Source: Fulvivirga ligni (lineage in GTDB: Bacteria > Bacteroidota > Bacteroidia > Cytophagales > Cyclobacteriaceae). Taken from it: 64,000 nucleotides of DNA. The stretch lies in contig NZ_CP089979.1 in NCBI RefSeq assembly GCF_021389935.1, forward strand, positions 3,949,001 through 4,013,000. Direction: 5' to 3'. The translations under genes and the position numbers were made by a program. Below are positions 18,197 to 26,917 of the stretch, piece after piece. The notes under the pieces are model-generated. The model was not told where the DNA came from. It did not search any database and worked only from the letters and a program-made list of their open reading frames with translations. Every line of letters starts with the position of its first letter. The stretch's first letter is position 1.

Positions 18197-20143
18197 TTAG
18201 ATACTTTCGTCAGCCATTTTGTATTCGGTAACGTCATATGCGAATAGCATAATTTTAGATACCGAACCATCACGATTTCTTGTGGCTGCATAATTCTCTT
18301 TGAAGTATTTGGTCTCCCCTGCTTTAGTAAGTCTCTTATACTCACCTTCTTTAGGGATTCCATTAGAAAGGTCTTTCCAGAATTGCTTATAAGTTTCTGA
18401 GGCCTTATCATCCTTAGAAACGAATATTCTATGATGCTCACCTAATATTTCATCTCTGGTATATCCTGTAAGCTCTAAGAAGTTTCTGTTTACACTAAGT
18501 ATCTTACCATTCTCGTCAAATTCTGCAGTAGATACGGACATGTTAATGGCCTCCATGGTACTTTCAGCTTCTGCCTGACCACGTTGCATCTCTTCTTGAG
18601 TAGCCTGAAGCTCCTCCATATTCTGACGCATTTCTTCTTCCTGAGATCTCATTTGCTCAGTCATTTCCTGAGATTCTTCAAGAAGCTTCTGAGTTTTAGC
18701 GTTAATCTTCACGGAAGAAACCGTAGAAGCGATACTTTCAGCGATCTTCTCTACGAATTCTTTTTCATAATCATGGAAGTCTTTGAAAGAGGCAACTTCA
18801 ACTACACCGTATATTTCGTCATTTACTTTCAATGGAACTATCAAAACACTTCTTGGATTTGAATCACCTAATCCAGAAGTAATTTTTATATAGTTATCAG
18901 GTACCTCGGTAAGATAGATAGAATCTCTTTCTAACCACACCTGACCTGCAAGACCTTCTCCTTTATAAACTTTCTGATCTATATATTTTTTCTTATCCCA
19001 GGCGTAACAAGCTGTTAATACCATATATGGCTCGTCACTTCTAACGTCTTCATCAATAATGTAAAGACCACCCTGGTTAGCACCTAAGTACTTCACAAGG
19101 TTGCTGATGATGTCATCAGAAAGTCTCTCAATATTGTCATTATTCTTTCTAAGGATGTCTCCAAACTTAGCCAGACCTTCTGTAGACCAGCTTCGTTTCT
19201 TATCTTCCTCTGCTACTCTGTAAAGGTTATTCCTCATGTCTATCAGAGCGTTACCCAGAGTATCGTGCTCACTTAAAGGAGCAAAGTCTGACTCATAATT
19301 ACCTTTACCAATGTTTTCGGCAAAAAATGTTGTGGATCTTAAACCAGTAACGAGGTTATCCATGGCTATGGCCATTTCACCGATTTCATCATTACTGAAT
19401 TTTCTATTCTTTTCTTCAACCAGCTCACCTTTACCAAGCTTAGTAATGATATCCCTGATGTAATTGATTGGTCTGGTAATATTCCGTGCCATTACAAAGG
19501 CAATGAGTAAACTTAGGAATACGATAATGACCCCGGTAATTACTGTGATTGTTCTAAGTTGGCTGGCTGCGTTTTTTAAATCTGCATCTGATTCTTCAGT
19601 AACACTTTGCTGAGTTTGAGCCACACTCTCTAAATCAGCAATGATAGAAGCTGTAAGCGGTATTACCTGACTATCTACAGCATCTTCTGCAAGTAATTTT
19701 GTTAATGGGTCTTCATAGTTTTCAAAAGTAACTAATTGCCCCATGATGTCTTTTTCTACAGCCAAGAGTTTCTCAAACTCCATAAATGCAGAATCAATCA
19801 AAGTTTTTTGACTGTCTACCTCCCACTCTATTTTAAGATTATTTATTCTATCCTTTAGCTGCGGATAATCATATTTATGAAGGTTCTCTAATGCCTTTTT
19901 ATCATCAACGTTACTTTGAAGATAAACCCAGTTAGTGATGAGCATCTTTGATTTTGTAACCAATAATATGAAATCATTAATGGCTTCTTTCGAAGGTCTA
20001 ATGATTTCAGATGATCTGTTCACTACACGATCAATTTTATTACCGTTAATAAAAATGATGGAAGCATTAATAATAAACAGGAAAATAAGGACAAAGAAGC
20101 CTGCAAAAATCTTATTTCCTATTGTAAATTTTATTTTTCCCAT
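18197..20143 (-). CDS. Membrane sensor protein with HAMP, GAF and PAS domains but no output domain
   Basis: The 648-residue product has a transmembrane segment (10-30), a periplasmic helical region (31-197) resembling CHASE3 or four-helix bundle sensors, a second membrane segment (198-220) and a HAMP domain ending near 270. A helical linker follows, then a GAF domain (about 340-485), a coiled coil rich in Glu and Gln (EEEMRQNMEELQATQEEMQ, near 500-530) and a C-terminal PAS domain (540-645). No histidine kinase, GGDEF, EAL or methyl-accepting signalling domain follows. It is encoded 36 bases after a YfiR-like gene, so the periplasmic YfiR-like protein may be its input partner. A shorter paralogue lies at 29121-30722. 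Confidence 0.88.
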   Translation of the reverse strand: MGKIKFTIGNKIFAGFFVLIFLFIINASIIFINGNKIDRVVNRSSEIIRPSKEAINDFILLVTKSKMLITNWVYLQSNVDDKKALENLHKYDYPQLKDRINNLKIEWEVDSQKTLIDSAFMEFEKLLAVEKDIMGQLVTFENYEDPLTKLLAEDAVDSQVIPLTASIIADLESVAQTQQSVTEESDADLKNAASQLRTITVITGVIIVFLSLLIAFVMARNITRPINYIRDIITKLGKGELVEEKNRKFSNDEIGEMAIAMDNLVTGLRSTTFFAENIGKGNYESDFAPLSEHDTLGNALIDMRNNLYRVAEEDKKRSWSTEGLAKFGDILRKNNDNIERLSDDIISNLVKYLGANQGGLYIIDEDVRSDEPYMVLTACYAWDKKKYIDQKVYKGEGLAGQVWLERDSIYLTEVPDNYIKITSGLGDSNPRSVLIVPLKVNDEIYGVVEVASFKDFHDYEKEFVEKIAESIASTVSSVKINAKTQKLLEESQEMTEQMRSQEEEMRQNMEELQATQEEMQRGQAEAESTMEAINMSVSTAEFDENGKILSVNRNFLELTGYTRDEILGEHHRIFVSKDDKASETYKQFWKDLSNGIPKEGEYKRLTKAGETKYFKENYAATRNRDGSVSKIMLFAYDVTEYKMADESI

Positions 20144-20179
20144 AAGGTTGAGATAACGTATAATGAATAATAAAAAATC

Positions 20180-20680
20180 CTATATTAAAATAGCTAATCG
20201 TGTCAGTTCTGAAGATACTTTCAGGTCTGCTCGTTGCATGGCTGACTTGTTAATTTCAAATGCAAGCTTACCATTTTTCTGCACAAAGTTGATGTTACTA
20301 CCTGCCACACCCATTCCTTCTTTCTCTGTAATCACCAAAGTGTGTGCTCTACCTAATTTACCTAAAATCACTGAGAAATTCTCAGTATACTCTTTAGAAA
20401 CGAACACTAAATCACAATTTTCAAGACCGTTAATATTGGTGAAGTTCTTTATCACAATATCTCTTGATCCTACTTTTTTAACGTCAGCCATCTTTTGCAA
20501 ATATTCTGTGATAGGAGAATCGCCCACTACGCCTATGGTAAAGTCTCCATCAGCAGAGGATGATGGCCACTGTACATACCTTATAAAGCTATAAATGTAA
20601 ACGGCGTGTGCCTGATAATTTTGCGCAAAACTGACTACACTAAGAAGTAGAAATAAACCAATTAAAAAATGCTTCTTCAT
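20180..20680 (-). CDS. YfiR-like periplasmic protein (DUF4154)
   Basis: A 166-residue exported protein with a signal peptide ending near SFAQN. The mature sequence has the YfiR/DUF4154 hallmarks: the N-terminal helix AVYIYSFIRYVQWP, a Rossmann-like core with FTIGVVGDSPI, CDLVFVSKE and TLVITEKEGM, and the C-terminal block INFVQKNGKLAFEIN. In Pseudomonas, YfiR binds the periplasmic part of the HAMP-GGDEF protein YfiN and represses it. Here the co-transcribed neighbour is a HAMP-GAF-PAS protein without a cyclase. Only one Cys remains in the mature chain, so the disulfide control described for YfiR is unlikely. It is the first gene of the two-gene unit. Confidence 0.88.
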   Translation of the reverse strand: MKKHFLIGLFLLLSVVSFAQNYQAHAVYIYSFIRYVQWPSSSADGDFTIGVVGDSPITEYLQKMADVKKVGSRDIVIKNFTNINGLENCDLVFVSKEYTENFSVILGKLGRAHTLVITEKEGMGVAGSNINFVQKNGKLAFEINKSAMQRADLKVSSELTRLAILI

Positions 20681-20898
20681 GAGATGAATAAATAAGCCTT
20701 AACTATGTACGCCTTAAATTAAAGGCCAATAAATTTAATTTCAAAAAAATACTTTAAAATAGCACTCTAAAGTCTAATTCGGCTAAAAACGATAAAGTAA
20801 CCCACTAACAGGTCTTTGCCACGACATTAAGCCCTTTAGCAGTGAATTCTTTAAACTTTATGCAATTATTACCAGTTTAAAGATTAAAAGCATAAGAT

Positions 20899-21381
20899 AT
20901 GAAAATTTTTAATCTTTCTCTTTCCTGTTTAGCGGCTTTGTTAATCTCAGGTTGTACAAATGGGCAAAATAAACCTAAAGAGAGTATGAACTATGAGATA
21001 AATAAAACGGCCGAGGAGTGGAAAAAGGAATTGAGTCCTGAGGAATACCGAGTATTGAGAGAAAAGGGCACAGAAAGGGCCTTCACAGGCGATCTCTGGG
21101 ATAATCACAAGGACGGCGTTTACTACTGTGCAGCTTGTCATTTAGAGCTTTTCAGCAGCAAAACTAAGTTTGAGTCCGGTACGGGATGGCCTAGTTTTTA
21201 TAAGCCCTTAGACGAAAATAGTATAGCTATCGTAAAGGATACGAGCTTGGGTATGACTCGCGAAGAAGTAGTTTGTAGTCGCTGTGGTGGGCATTTAGGT
21301 CATGTATTTCCTGATGGCCCGGAGCCAACCGGATTGAGATATTGCCTTAACTCTGTGGCTTTAGATTTCGAAGAAAAATAA
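20899..21381 (+). CDS. msrB: Peptide-methionine (R)-S-oxide reductase, lipoprotein form
   Basis: Reduces methionine-R-sulfoxide in proteins. The catalytic Cys149 is in the RYCLNS motif. Two CxxC pairs (CAAC near residue 78 and CSRC near 125) form the structural zinc site, and the substrate-pocket motif GTGWPSF is intact. The N-terminus is a lipoprotein signal (LLISGC, Cys19), so this enzyme repairs proteins outside the cytoplasm and would need an extracytoplasmic thiol donor. The 160-residue length is a single MsrB domain plus leader and linker, with no fused MsrA. It is convergent with the deacetylase gene, with a single base between the stop codons. Confidence 0.94.
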   Translation: MKIFNLSLSCLAALLISGCTNGQNKPKESMNYEINKTAEEWKKELSPEEYRVLREKGTERAFTGDLWDNHKDGVYYCAACHLELFSSKTKFESGTGWPSFYKPLDENSIAIVKDTSLGMTREEVVCSRCGGHLGHVFPDGPEPTGLRYCLNSVALDFEEK

Positions 21382-21382
21382 T

Positions 21383-22480
21383 TTATTCTTTAATAGAAGG
21401 AATTACCCATAAATGACTAATCCAGTGCCACTTACCATCTTGGTCTGGCACTGTGATGGTGTAAAGGGTTCTTCTTCTTTGTAATGATGAATTACTTTTA
21501 ATCGATACGGTAACAATAGAATCCTGATCGTTAATATTCAGATCACAAGAACCTCCTTGTATGAAGCACTGGAGGTTTTTTAGTTGATAATTAGCCTTGT
21601 CAAATGATAGGCTCATCTTCGGAGGATTATCTGAAACAACATGTTCAGCATTATCGGCGTCAGATAAGAATATGGTTTGCATATTCGCCTTTTCAGTGAA
21701 ATTCTTTAGCTCAGCGTAGCTACTTGCCATTGGGAATCTGGGGATGGCGTAAAAGTCTGCCTGAGAATTCATGACTCCTGAGTTTTGTGCTACTGCTGCC
21801 TCAAAACCCATTTCCTTAACGATTTCCTTCATAGCTTCATCATATTCGCCATAAGGATAGGCAAAGGTTACTGGCTTAACATTTAGGTGCTTTTGAAATA
21901 GATTTTGCGCTTTCATCACATCTGATTCAAAGTTTTTGTAACGTATAGCTTCTTCATAGTTTAGAAAGTATGCATGAGAATGCGTGTGGTTCCCAATTTC
22001 AATACCTGCGTCACTTACTTCTTTAAGATCATCCCAATTCAAATAGCTGCTCCCTCCTACGGTTTCAGTATTCACGAATAAGGTGGCTTTAAAATCATAT
22101 TTCTTTAACACAGGCAAAGCCCCAGACTTAAAGGTTTTATAACCATCATCTACAGTAAGAACGGCTACTTTTTGAGATGGTGTGTCATTCTTTAGATAAT
22201 CAACTGCTTCGCTAAGTGTAAGTACAGTAAAGTCATGCTCTTTCAGGTATCTCAGATGCTGTTCAAAAGTTTGAATATCGATATTGGTTGAAGGATATTT
22301 TTCATTGCCAAACCGGTGATAGACGAAACACGTGACTGACTTTTTGAGGTCATTGTTGACCACCTCATTATGTTGTGTTTCAGATGATTTAGATTCTGAA
22401 GGCTGGCAACTAAATTGAAAGAGTGCACCAATGAGAAGAAGAATACAGGATCTAATCAATAAGAATTTTTTGTCCTTCAT
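21383..22480 (-). CDS. Polysaccharide deacetylase lipoprotein (CE4/NodB fold)
   Basis: An exported lipoprotein (FQFSC, Cys25) with a NodB-type deacetylase domain at about residues 45-290. The metal site is visible: Asp111-Asp112 in TVDDGY, and His165 and His169 in NHTHSH. The later motif YPYGEYD is also present. It would remove N- or O-acetyl groups from peptidoglycan, an exopolysaccharide or another glycan. A C-terminal beta-rich region (about 290-365, with a CFIQGGSC pair) is extra to the core. The start overlaps the last 29 bases of the upstream glucosaminidase gene, so the two are co-transcribed and probably translationally coupled. Confidence 0.9.
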   Translation of the reverse strand: MKDKKFLLIRSCILLLIGALFQFSCQPSESKSSETQHNEVVNNDLKKSVTCFVYHRFGNEKYPSTNIDIQTFEQHLRYLKEHDFTVLTLSEAVDYLKNDTPSQKVAVLTVDDGYKTFKSGALPVLKKYDFKATLFVNTETVGGSSYLNWDDLKEVSDAGIEIGNHTHSHAYFLNYEEAIRYKNFESDVMKAQNLFQKHLNVKPVTFAYPYGEYDEAMKEIVKEMGFEAAVAQNSGVMNSQADFYAIPRFPMASSYAELKNFTEKANMQTIFLSDADNAEHVVSDNPPKMSLSFDKANYQLKNLQCFIQGGSCDLNINDQDSIVTVSIKSNSSLQRRRTLYTITVPDQDGKWHWISHLWVIPSIKE

Positions 22481-23294
22481 AATAATATGCGGGGTCCAGT
22501 TTTGTAGTATCGTATTGGGTCAGGTTGTTCTTTTTAATTACCATATTTAGCCTGGAAACATAGGTGTATCTAAGCTCAGAATAGTTCTTTAAGAAATAGC
22601 TTAACTTCAGCGGATCATCGATTTTTGCCCTTTCCTTTCTAAAACTGCTATATGCCTTTGAGCGAGCTAGCATGTTAAAGTAGTCTTCAATGGAGCCGTT
22701 AATGTCAGAATAGCTTCTTACAAAAATGGACTTTTCTCCTCTATCGTGCAGCGCCTTCATTCTGTCTTCATCAGCATCATAAGACCATATTCCAAAAATG
22801 TTATTTCCCTCGGTAAAGAATCTGGAGCTGCCCCAGCCACTCTCAATGGCGGCTTGTGCTAATACCAAGCTGGTGGGGTGTGTCGCTAACCTGTTATAAA
22901 GATCTTTTGGGTCTTTAGCTTTAAAATCATTCATATAAGCCTTCAGGAATGTAGAATCAGTAGCTGAAATGTCTTCCTCTTGCTCTATCTTCCAGATGAT
23001 GTCCCCTACCCTTTGACGATCAATGGCCATATTATGTTTAACTTGTAAAACTGAGGGCAAAAGCATGGCTATGAACTTTTGCTTTTTCTTCTTGAGCGAG
23101 AGATTATCAAAATTGAATTCATTAAAATAAATCACTGGTTTTACCCATTTCCCATCTATAGGCGCAATGTCGCTGGCCTTTTGTACAATCTTAAATGCAG
23201 GCTTTACCCTTGGGTCATCTTCACATGAAAAAGAGGACATTAAAACAGCCAGAGCCAGAAATAGAAGGGTAATTTTAAACTTCGGATTGAGCAT
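22452..23294 (-). CDS. Glucosaminidase (GH73/Bax-like), lipoprotein
   Basis: An exported enzyme predicted to cut the glycan strand of peptidoglycan at N-acetylglucosamine. The lipobox is SSFSC (Cys24). The catalytic domain at about residues 125-265 contains the Bax/FlgJ-type motif with catalytic Glu151 in AAIESGWGSSRF, followed by NNIFGIWSY and the helical block SYSDINGSIEDYFNML. The 280-residue length agrees with E. coli Bax (274 aa). It is the first gene of a two-gene unit with the deacetylase, suggesting joint remodelling of cell wall or a related amino-sugar polymer. Confidence 0.9.
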   Translation of the reverse strand: MLNPKFKITLLFLALAVLMSSFSCEDDPRVKPAFKIVQKASDIAPIDGKWVKPVIYFNEFNFDNLSLKKKKQKFIAMLLPSVLQVKHNMAIDRQRVGDIIWKIEQEEDISATDSTFLKAYMNDFKAKDPKDLYNRLATHPTSLVLAQAAIESGWGSSRFFTEGNNIFGIWSYDADEDRMKALHDRGEKSIFVRSYSDINGSIEDYFNMLARSKAYSSFRKERAKIDDPLKLSYFLKNYSELRYTYVSRLNMVIKKNNLTQYDTTKLDPAYYYEGQKILID

Positions 23295-23391
23295 AGTAAA
23301 GTAATTACACGAATAACCGACGGATTAGTTAATAAATTTAATGTTTGGTAAACAAGTATTATATTCGTGCCTATAACTTAAATACCAACAG

Positions 23392-24588
23392 TTGAAGTAC
23401 GATATTGTTATTATTGGAGCCGGTATTGTAGGCCTTGCCACGGCTTTAAAATTAAAAAATAAAAGACCTGAATTAAAACTTTTAGTCCTGGATAAGGAAG
23501 AGCAAATAGCTCAGCATCAGACAGGACATAATAGCGGAGTAATTCACTCTGGTCTGTATTATAAGCCAGGTAGCCTGAAAGCTACAAATTGCATAAATGG
23601 CTATAATCAGCTGCTTGATTTCTGTACTAAGGAAGAGATTCGCTTTGAGCTTTGTGGTAAAATTGTGGTGGCTACTTCTGATGAGGAAATACCTCTGATG
23701 AACAACCTTCATGTGAGAGGTGAACAGAATGGATTAACCGATTTAAAAATTCTAGGTAAGGAGGAGTTAAAAGAATACGAGCCTCATGTGAATGGTGTGG
23801 CAGGTATTTATGTGCCTCAGACGGGAATTATTGACTATAAACAGGTTGCTGAGCGATATGCCTTGAGGATAAAGGAAAAAGGTGGCGAGATCAACCTTGG
23901 CGAGAAAGTTATTGATATTAAAACCTCAGAAACAGGATGCACTGTAGTTAGTAATAAGAGTAGCTATGACACCAAGCTGGTGGTAAACTGTGCCGGTCTT
24001 TATTCTGATAAGGTGGCTCAATTCACTCAGCAAAAGATAGATGTTCGAATTATTCCTTTTAGAGGTGAATATTATGAACTGAACCCTGAAAAACAATATC
24101 TGGTAAAAAACCTCATTTACCCTGTTCCTGATCCTAACTTCCCTTTCCTGGGTGTTCATTTTACCAGAATGATCAACGGAGGAATTGAGGCAGGTCCTAA
24201 TGCCGTACTCGCCTTTAGAAGAGAAGGTTATAGTAAGAGTAAGATCAATTTAAAGGAGCTCACAGAGTCATTGATGTGGCCTGGTTTCCAGAAGGTAGCT
24301 AAAAAATACTGGAAGACTGGTATGGGTGAAATGTACAGATCTTTTTCAAAGGTAGCTTTTACCAAAGCATTACAAAAGCTTATGCCGGATATTGAGGAGA
24401 AAGATCTTGTGCCTGGAGGCGCTGGAGTAAGGGCACAAGCTTGCGATAGAAATGGTGGGCTTATTGATGATTTTCTTATATTAGAAAACGAGTATGCTGT
24501 GAATGTGTGTAATGCACCATCACCTGCGGCTACATCATCACTTTCTATAGGTGAAACTGTTTCAGAGTTAGTTTTAAAAAGATTTTAA
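23392..24588 (+). CDS. lhgO: L-2-hydroxyglutarate oxidase (FAD-dependent)
   Basis: Oxidises L-2-hydroxyglutarate to 2-oxoglutarate, a metabolite-repair reaction, passing electrons to the membrane quinone pool or to oxygen. The 398-residue product starts with the FAD-binding motif IIGAGIVGLATA (residues 6-17), followed by HQTGHNSGVIHSGLYYKPGS, characteristic of LhgO, and the C-terminal GGAGVRAQAC block. The start codon is TTG at 23392: it places the Rossmann fold right at the N-terminus, and there is no in-frame ATG nearby upstream. It is followed after 93 bases by the rhodanese gene on the same strand. Confidence 0.93.
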   Translation: MKYDIVIIGAGIVGLATALKLKNKRPELKLLVLDKEEQIAQHQTGHNSGVIHSGLYYKPGSLKATNCINGYNQLLDFCTKEEIRFELCGKIVVATSDEEIPLMNNLHVRGEQNGLTDLKILGKEELKEYEPHVNGVAGIYVPQTGIIDYKQVAERYALRIKEKGGEINLGEKVIDIKTSETGCTVVSNKSSYDTKLVVNCAGLYSDKVAQFTQQKIDVRIIPFRGEYYELNPEKQYLVKNLIYPVPDPNFPFLGVHFTRMINGGIEAGPNAVLAFRREGYSKSKINLKELTESLMWPGFQKVAKKYWKTGMGEMYRSFSKVAFTKALQKLMPDIEEKDLVPGGAGVRAQACDRNGGLIDDFLILENEYAVNVCNAPSPAATSSLSIGETVSELVLKRF

Positions 24589-24681
24589 TAAGACTAAAAT
24601 AAGAATTATATAATAGTAAGGATTCTGATGTTTATTAAACACATGGGTTCTTATGAACGTTTCTATACAAATACTAAAACC

Positions 24682-24999
24682 ATGAAAGAAATTACCGTAC
24701 AAGAATTAAAGGCCATGATGGATTCTGGTGAGGATTTCCAACTTATAGATGTAAGAGAACCACATGAGTATGAGATAGCTAACATTGATGGAGAATTGAT
24801 TCCCAGAGATGAGCAGCCAGATGCAGGTGATAAAATAGCCAGAGGCAAGAAAGTGGTAGTGCATTGCCGAAGTGGGGCTAGAAGTGCACAGGCTATCAGA
24901 TATTGGGCTAACAAATATGGCATAGACAATCTCTACAACCTTAAAGGAGGAATATTAGCATGGTCTGATGAGATTGATTCATCTGTAGCAAAATATTAA
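24682..24999 (+). CDS. Rhodanese-like sulfurtransferase, single domain
   Basis: A small cytoplasmic protein of 105 residues with one rhodanese domain. The active-site loop is HCRSGARS, with a Cys nucleophile that carries persulfide sulfur. The usual elements surround it: DVREPHEYEIANIDG at the N-terminus and NLKGGILAW at the C-terminus. The ATG at 24682 is preferred to an in-frame ATG 54 bases upstream, because the domain begins directly after it. The family includes GlpE-like and molybdopterin/thiouridine-related members; the sequence alone does not say which acceptor is used. A PepSY-like lipoprotein gene follows. Confidence 0.9.
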   Translation: MKEITVQELKAMMDSGEDFQLIDVREPHEYEIANIDGELIPRDEQPDAGDKIARGKKVVVHCRSGARSAQAIRYWANKYGIDNLYNLKGGILAWSDEIDSSVAKY

Positions 25000-25063
25000 T
25001 TTCCGAACAAAGAGAATGGTTGAATGTTAGCTTTAGATAATTAACTAAAACTAATATTGAGCT

Positions 25064-25492
25064 ATGAATACCATAAAAATACTATTAAATGTTCTTCTTT
25101 TTGTCTCCATCTCGGCTTGTAGCCAGGCTCAAGGAGATATTCCTAAGGAAGTTAAAGAGGCATTTGAAAAGAAATACCCTTCACATAAAGATGTGGAATG
25201 GAATGTAGATGATCACGGCTTTTATGAGGCTGATTTTAAGCTAGATGGAGAGAAATATCGTGCTGATTTTGAGAAGTCAGGTGTTTGGGTTGAAACTGAA
25301 AATAGCATTAAATATGATGATCTTCCAGATGTGGTGAAGGATGTTATCAAAGAAGGGTATGACAAAGATGAAATCACTGAGATAGAGCATGTTCAAAATG
25401 CGGAGAAAGGAGAATTCTTCGATGTCGAATTCAAAAGAAAAGGTAAAAATAAAGATGTGATGATTACGCCAAGTGGTAAAATCATTCACTAA
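25064..25492 (+). CDS. PepSY-like periplasmic lipoprotein
   Basis: A 142-residue lipoprotein (SISAC, Cys19) with two tandem PepSY-like units of about 55 residues. Each starts with an amphipathic helix (IPKEVKEAFEKKYP and LPDVVKDVIKEGY) and continues with beta strands (VEWNVDDHGFYEADF and ITEIEHVQNAEKGEFFDVEF). This is the PF11396 (DUF2874) family, common in Bacteroidota as periplasmic binding or inhibitor-like domains of unknown ligand. It is probably outer-membrane or periplasmic. It ends at a terminator shared with the convergent serine hydrolase gene. Confidence 0.87.
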   Translation: MNTIKILLNVLLFVSISACSQAQGDIPKEVKEAFEKKYPSHKDVEWNVDDHGFYEADFKLDGEKYRADFEKSGVWVETENSIKYDDLPDVVKDVIKEGYDKDEITEIEHVQNAEKGEFFDVEFKRKGKNKDVMITPSGKIIH

Positions 25493-25496
25493 AGAG

Positions 25497-25530
25497 AAAG
25501 GCCGTTCAATCATTGAGCGGCCTTTTTATT
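25497..25530. terminator. Rho-independent terminator between convergent genes
   Basis: GGCCGTTCAAT (25500-25510) pairs with ATTGAGCGGCC (25512-25522) with one wobble and a very tight centre, followed by TTTTTATTTT. It serves the PepSY-like gene and perhaps, more weakly, the convergent gene. Confidence 0.85.
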
Positions 25531-25533
25531 TTC

Positions 25534-26916
25534 TTATTCTGTTCTTACACTTTCAACCACTGATTTCACCAGTTCATTAAAGTCGAAATTACCTCTCTTA
25601 GAAAGCCCTAGTCTTACAATGATCATGTCCTGATCTGGAAGAATAAATACTCTCTGACCATCATACCCATTTAGGCTGTACATATTTACTGGAGCATCTG
25701 GATAGTATCTGGTGCTCGGATTTCCGGGGGCACCAGCATTAGTCCAAAAATGCGCACCATATTCACCATTAGGTGCCGTCGGCGTAGGTGTGGATGAATA
25801 TTTTGCCCAACCTTCCGGCAATATCCTTTTCCCATTCCATATACCATCATTTAAATATAGTAAGCCAAATTTAGCCCAGTCTCTAGGTGTGGCATACATG
25901 TAAGATGAACCTACATAAGTGCCTGATGCATCTGGCTCCAGTACTGCACTGGTCATACCCAAGGCTGAGAAAAGCTCTTTATGTACAAAATTGTAATAAT
26001 TATTGCCGGTAGTTTCTCTAACAATCATAGAAAGAATGTTGGAGGTGCCACTACTATAATACCACTCAGTATCAGGAGTTTTTTCAGCAGGAAAAGATGA
26101 AGCATATTCTCCCATACTTGCTTCTTTAAATAGCATATTAGTCGCAGTGCTAGGACCCGCATAGTTTTCTTCCCACTTTAATCCGCTACTCATTCTAAGT
26201 AGCTGGTCAATGGTGATTTTTTGCCTTTCGTCATCTTCCCTTTTCCATTTTGCAATGGGCGCAGGTTCATAGATATCCAGCTTATCTTGCTTTACCAAAA
26301 TGCCGATCAGCGCATTTGTAATGCTTTTGGTCATGGACCAACCTAATTGTGGTGTAGTTTCATCAAAACCAGGAGCATACTTCTCTCCTATCACTTTGCC
26401 ATGATGAACAACTACTATTGCCCGAGTATTTTTAGGTTTTTCCGGGTTATCTTCGAGGAAAGCCTCATCTATTGCTGCATTTAGCTTGGTGAAATTAATA
26501 GTGGAATCCTCATAGTTTACTGCATCTCCGAAGGGCCATGCTTTAACTTTTGACAGTGCCTGGAACGATAAATGGGGTTCTTTTTGGCCTCGTACAGCTT
26601 GCTCTGATATCTCAGAGATTAGCGTACAACCAAATCCTTTTCTATAAATAGCCTTACGCCTGGCCAATCCAAAAACAGATCCATATGCTGAAGAATCAGA
26701 ATTGTCAATTTCGAAGGAACCCAAGGATAATGGAAATGAGCCTAATTCATTATTTATTACAGAATCTGCCTCTCTGCCAGATACATAAGCACAGCTACAT
26801 AGGTTCTTGGCGCCATAACCGCTGATAATAGGGAAAGCTCTCCATGCATATGTAATACCATATACTAATACCACCACCAATATCATGTAGATGATGGTCT
26901 TAAAAATTCTAGTCAT
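25534..26916 (-). CDS. Membrane-anchored serine hydrolase (class C beta-lactamase family)
   Basis: The 460-residue product has an N-terminal membrane segment (about 7-26) and a periplasmic catalytic domain (about 140-455). The active-site serine is Ser195 in SMTK, the SxxK motif with Lys198. The second motif is the Tyr287 triad YSS in EWYYSSGTSN. A late glycine-rich block (YDGQRVFILPDQD) takes the place of the KTG element. The family covers D-aminopeptidases, esterases and beta-lactamase-like enzymes such as 6-aminohexanoate-dimer hydrolase, so beta-lactam resistance should not be assumed. One base separates it from the upstream lipoprotein gene. Confidence 0.9.
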   Translation of the reverse strand: MTRIFKTIIYMILVVVLVYGITYAWRAFPIISGYGAKNLCSCAYVSGREADSVINNELGSFPLSLGSFEIDNSDSSAYGSVFGLARRKAIYRKGFGCTLISEISEQAVRGQKEPHLSFQALSKVKAWPFGDAVNYEDSTINFTKLNAAIDEAFLEDNPEKPKNTRAIVVVHHGKVIGEKYAPGFDETTPQLGWSMTKSITNALIGILVKQDKLDIYEPAPIAKWKREDDERQKITIDQLLRMSSGLKWEENYAGPSTATNMLFKEASMGEYASSFPAEKTPDTEWYYSSGTSNILSMIVRETTGNNYYNFVHKELFSALGMTSAVLEPDASGTYVGSSYMYATPRDWAKFGLLYLNDGIWNGKRILPEGWAKYSSTPTPTAPNGEYGAHFWTNAGAPGNPSTRYYPDAPVNMYSLNGYDGQRVFILPDQDMIIVRLGLSKRGNFDFNELVKSVVESVRTE

Positions 26917-26917
26917 C

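Noticed and set aside
20163-20594. Open frame of 143 codons on the plus strand
   Set aside because: It is antisense to the YfiR-like gene, which has a clear signal peptide and family motifs.
25534-26916. Antibiotic-resistance beta-lactamase
   Set aside because: The SxxK and YSS motifs define the wider serine-hydrolase family; no KTG motif or resistance context is present.
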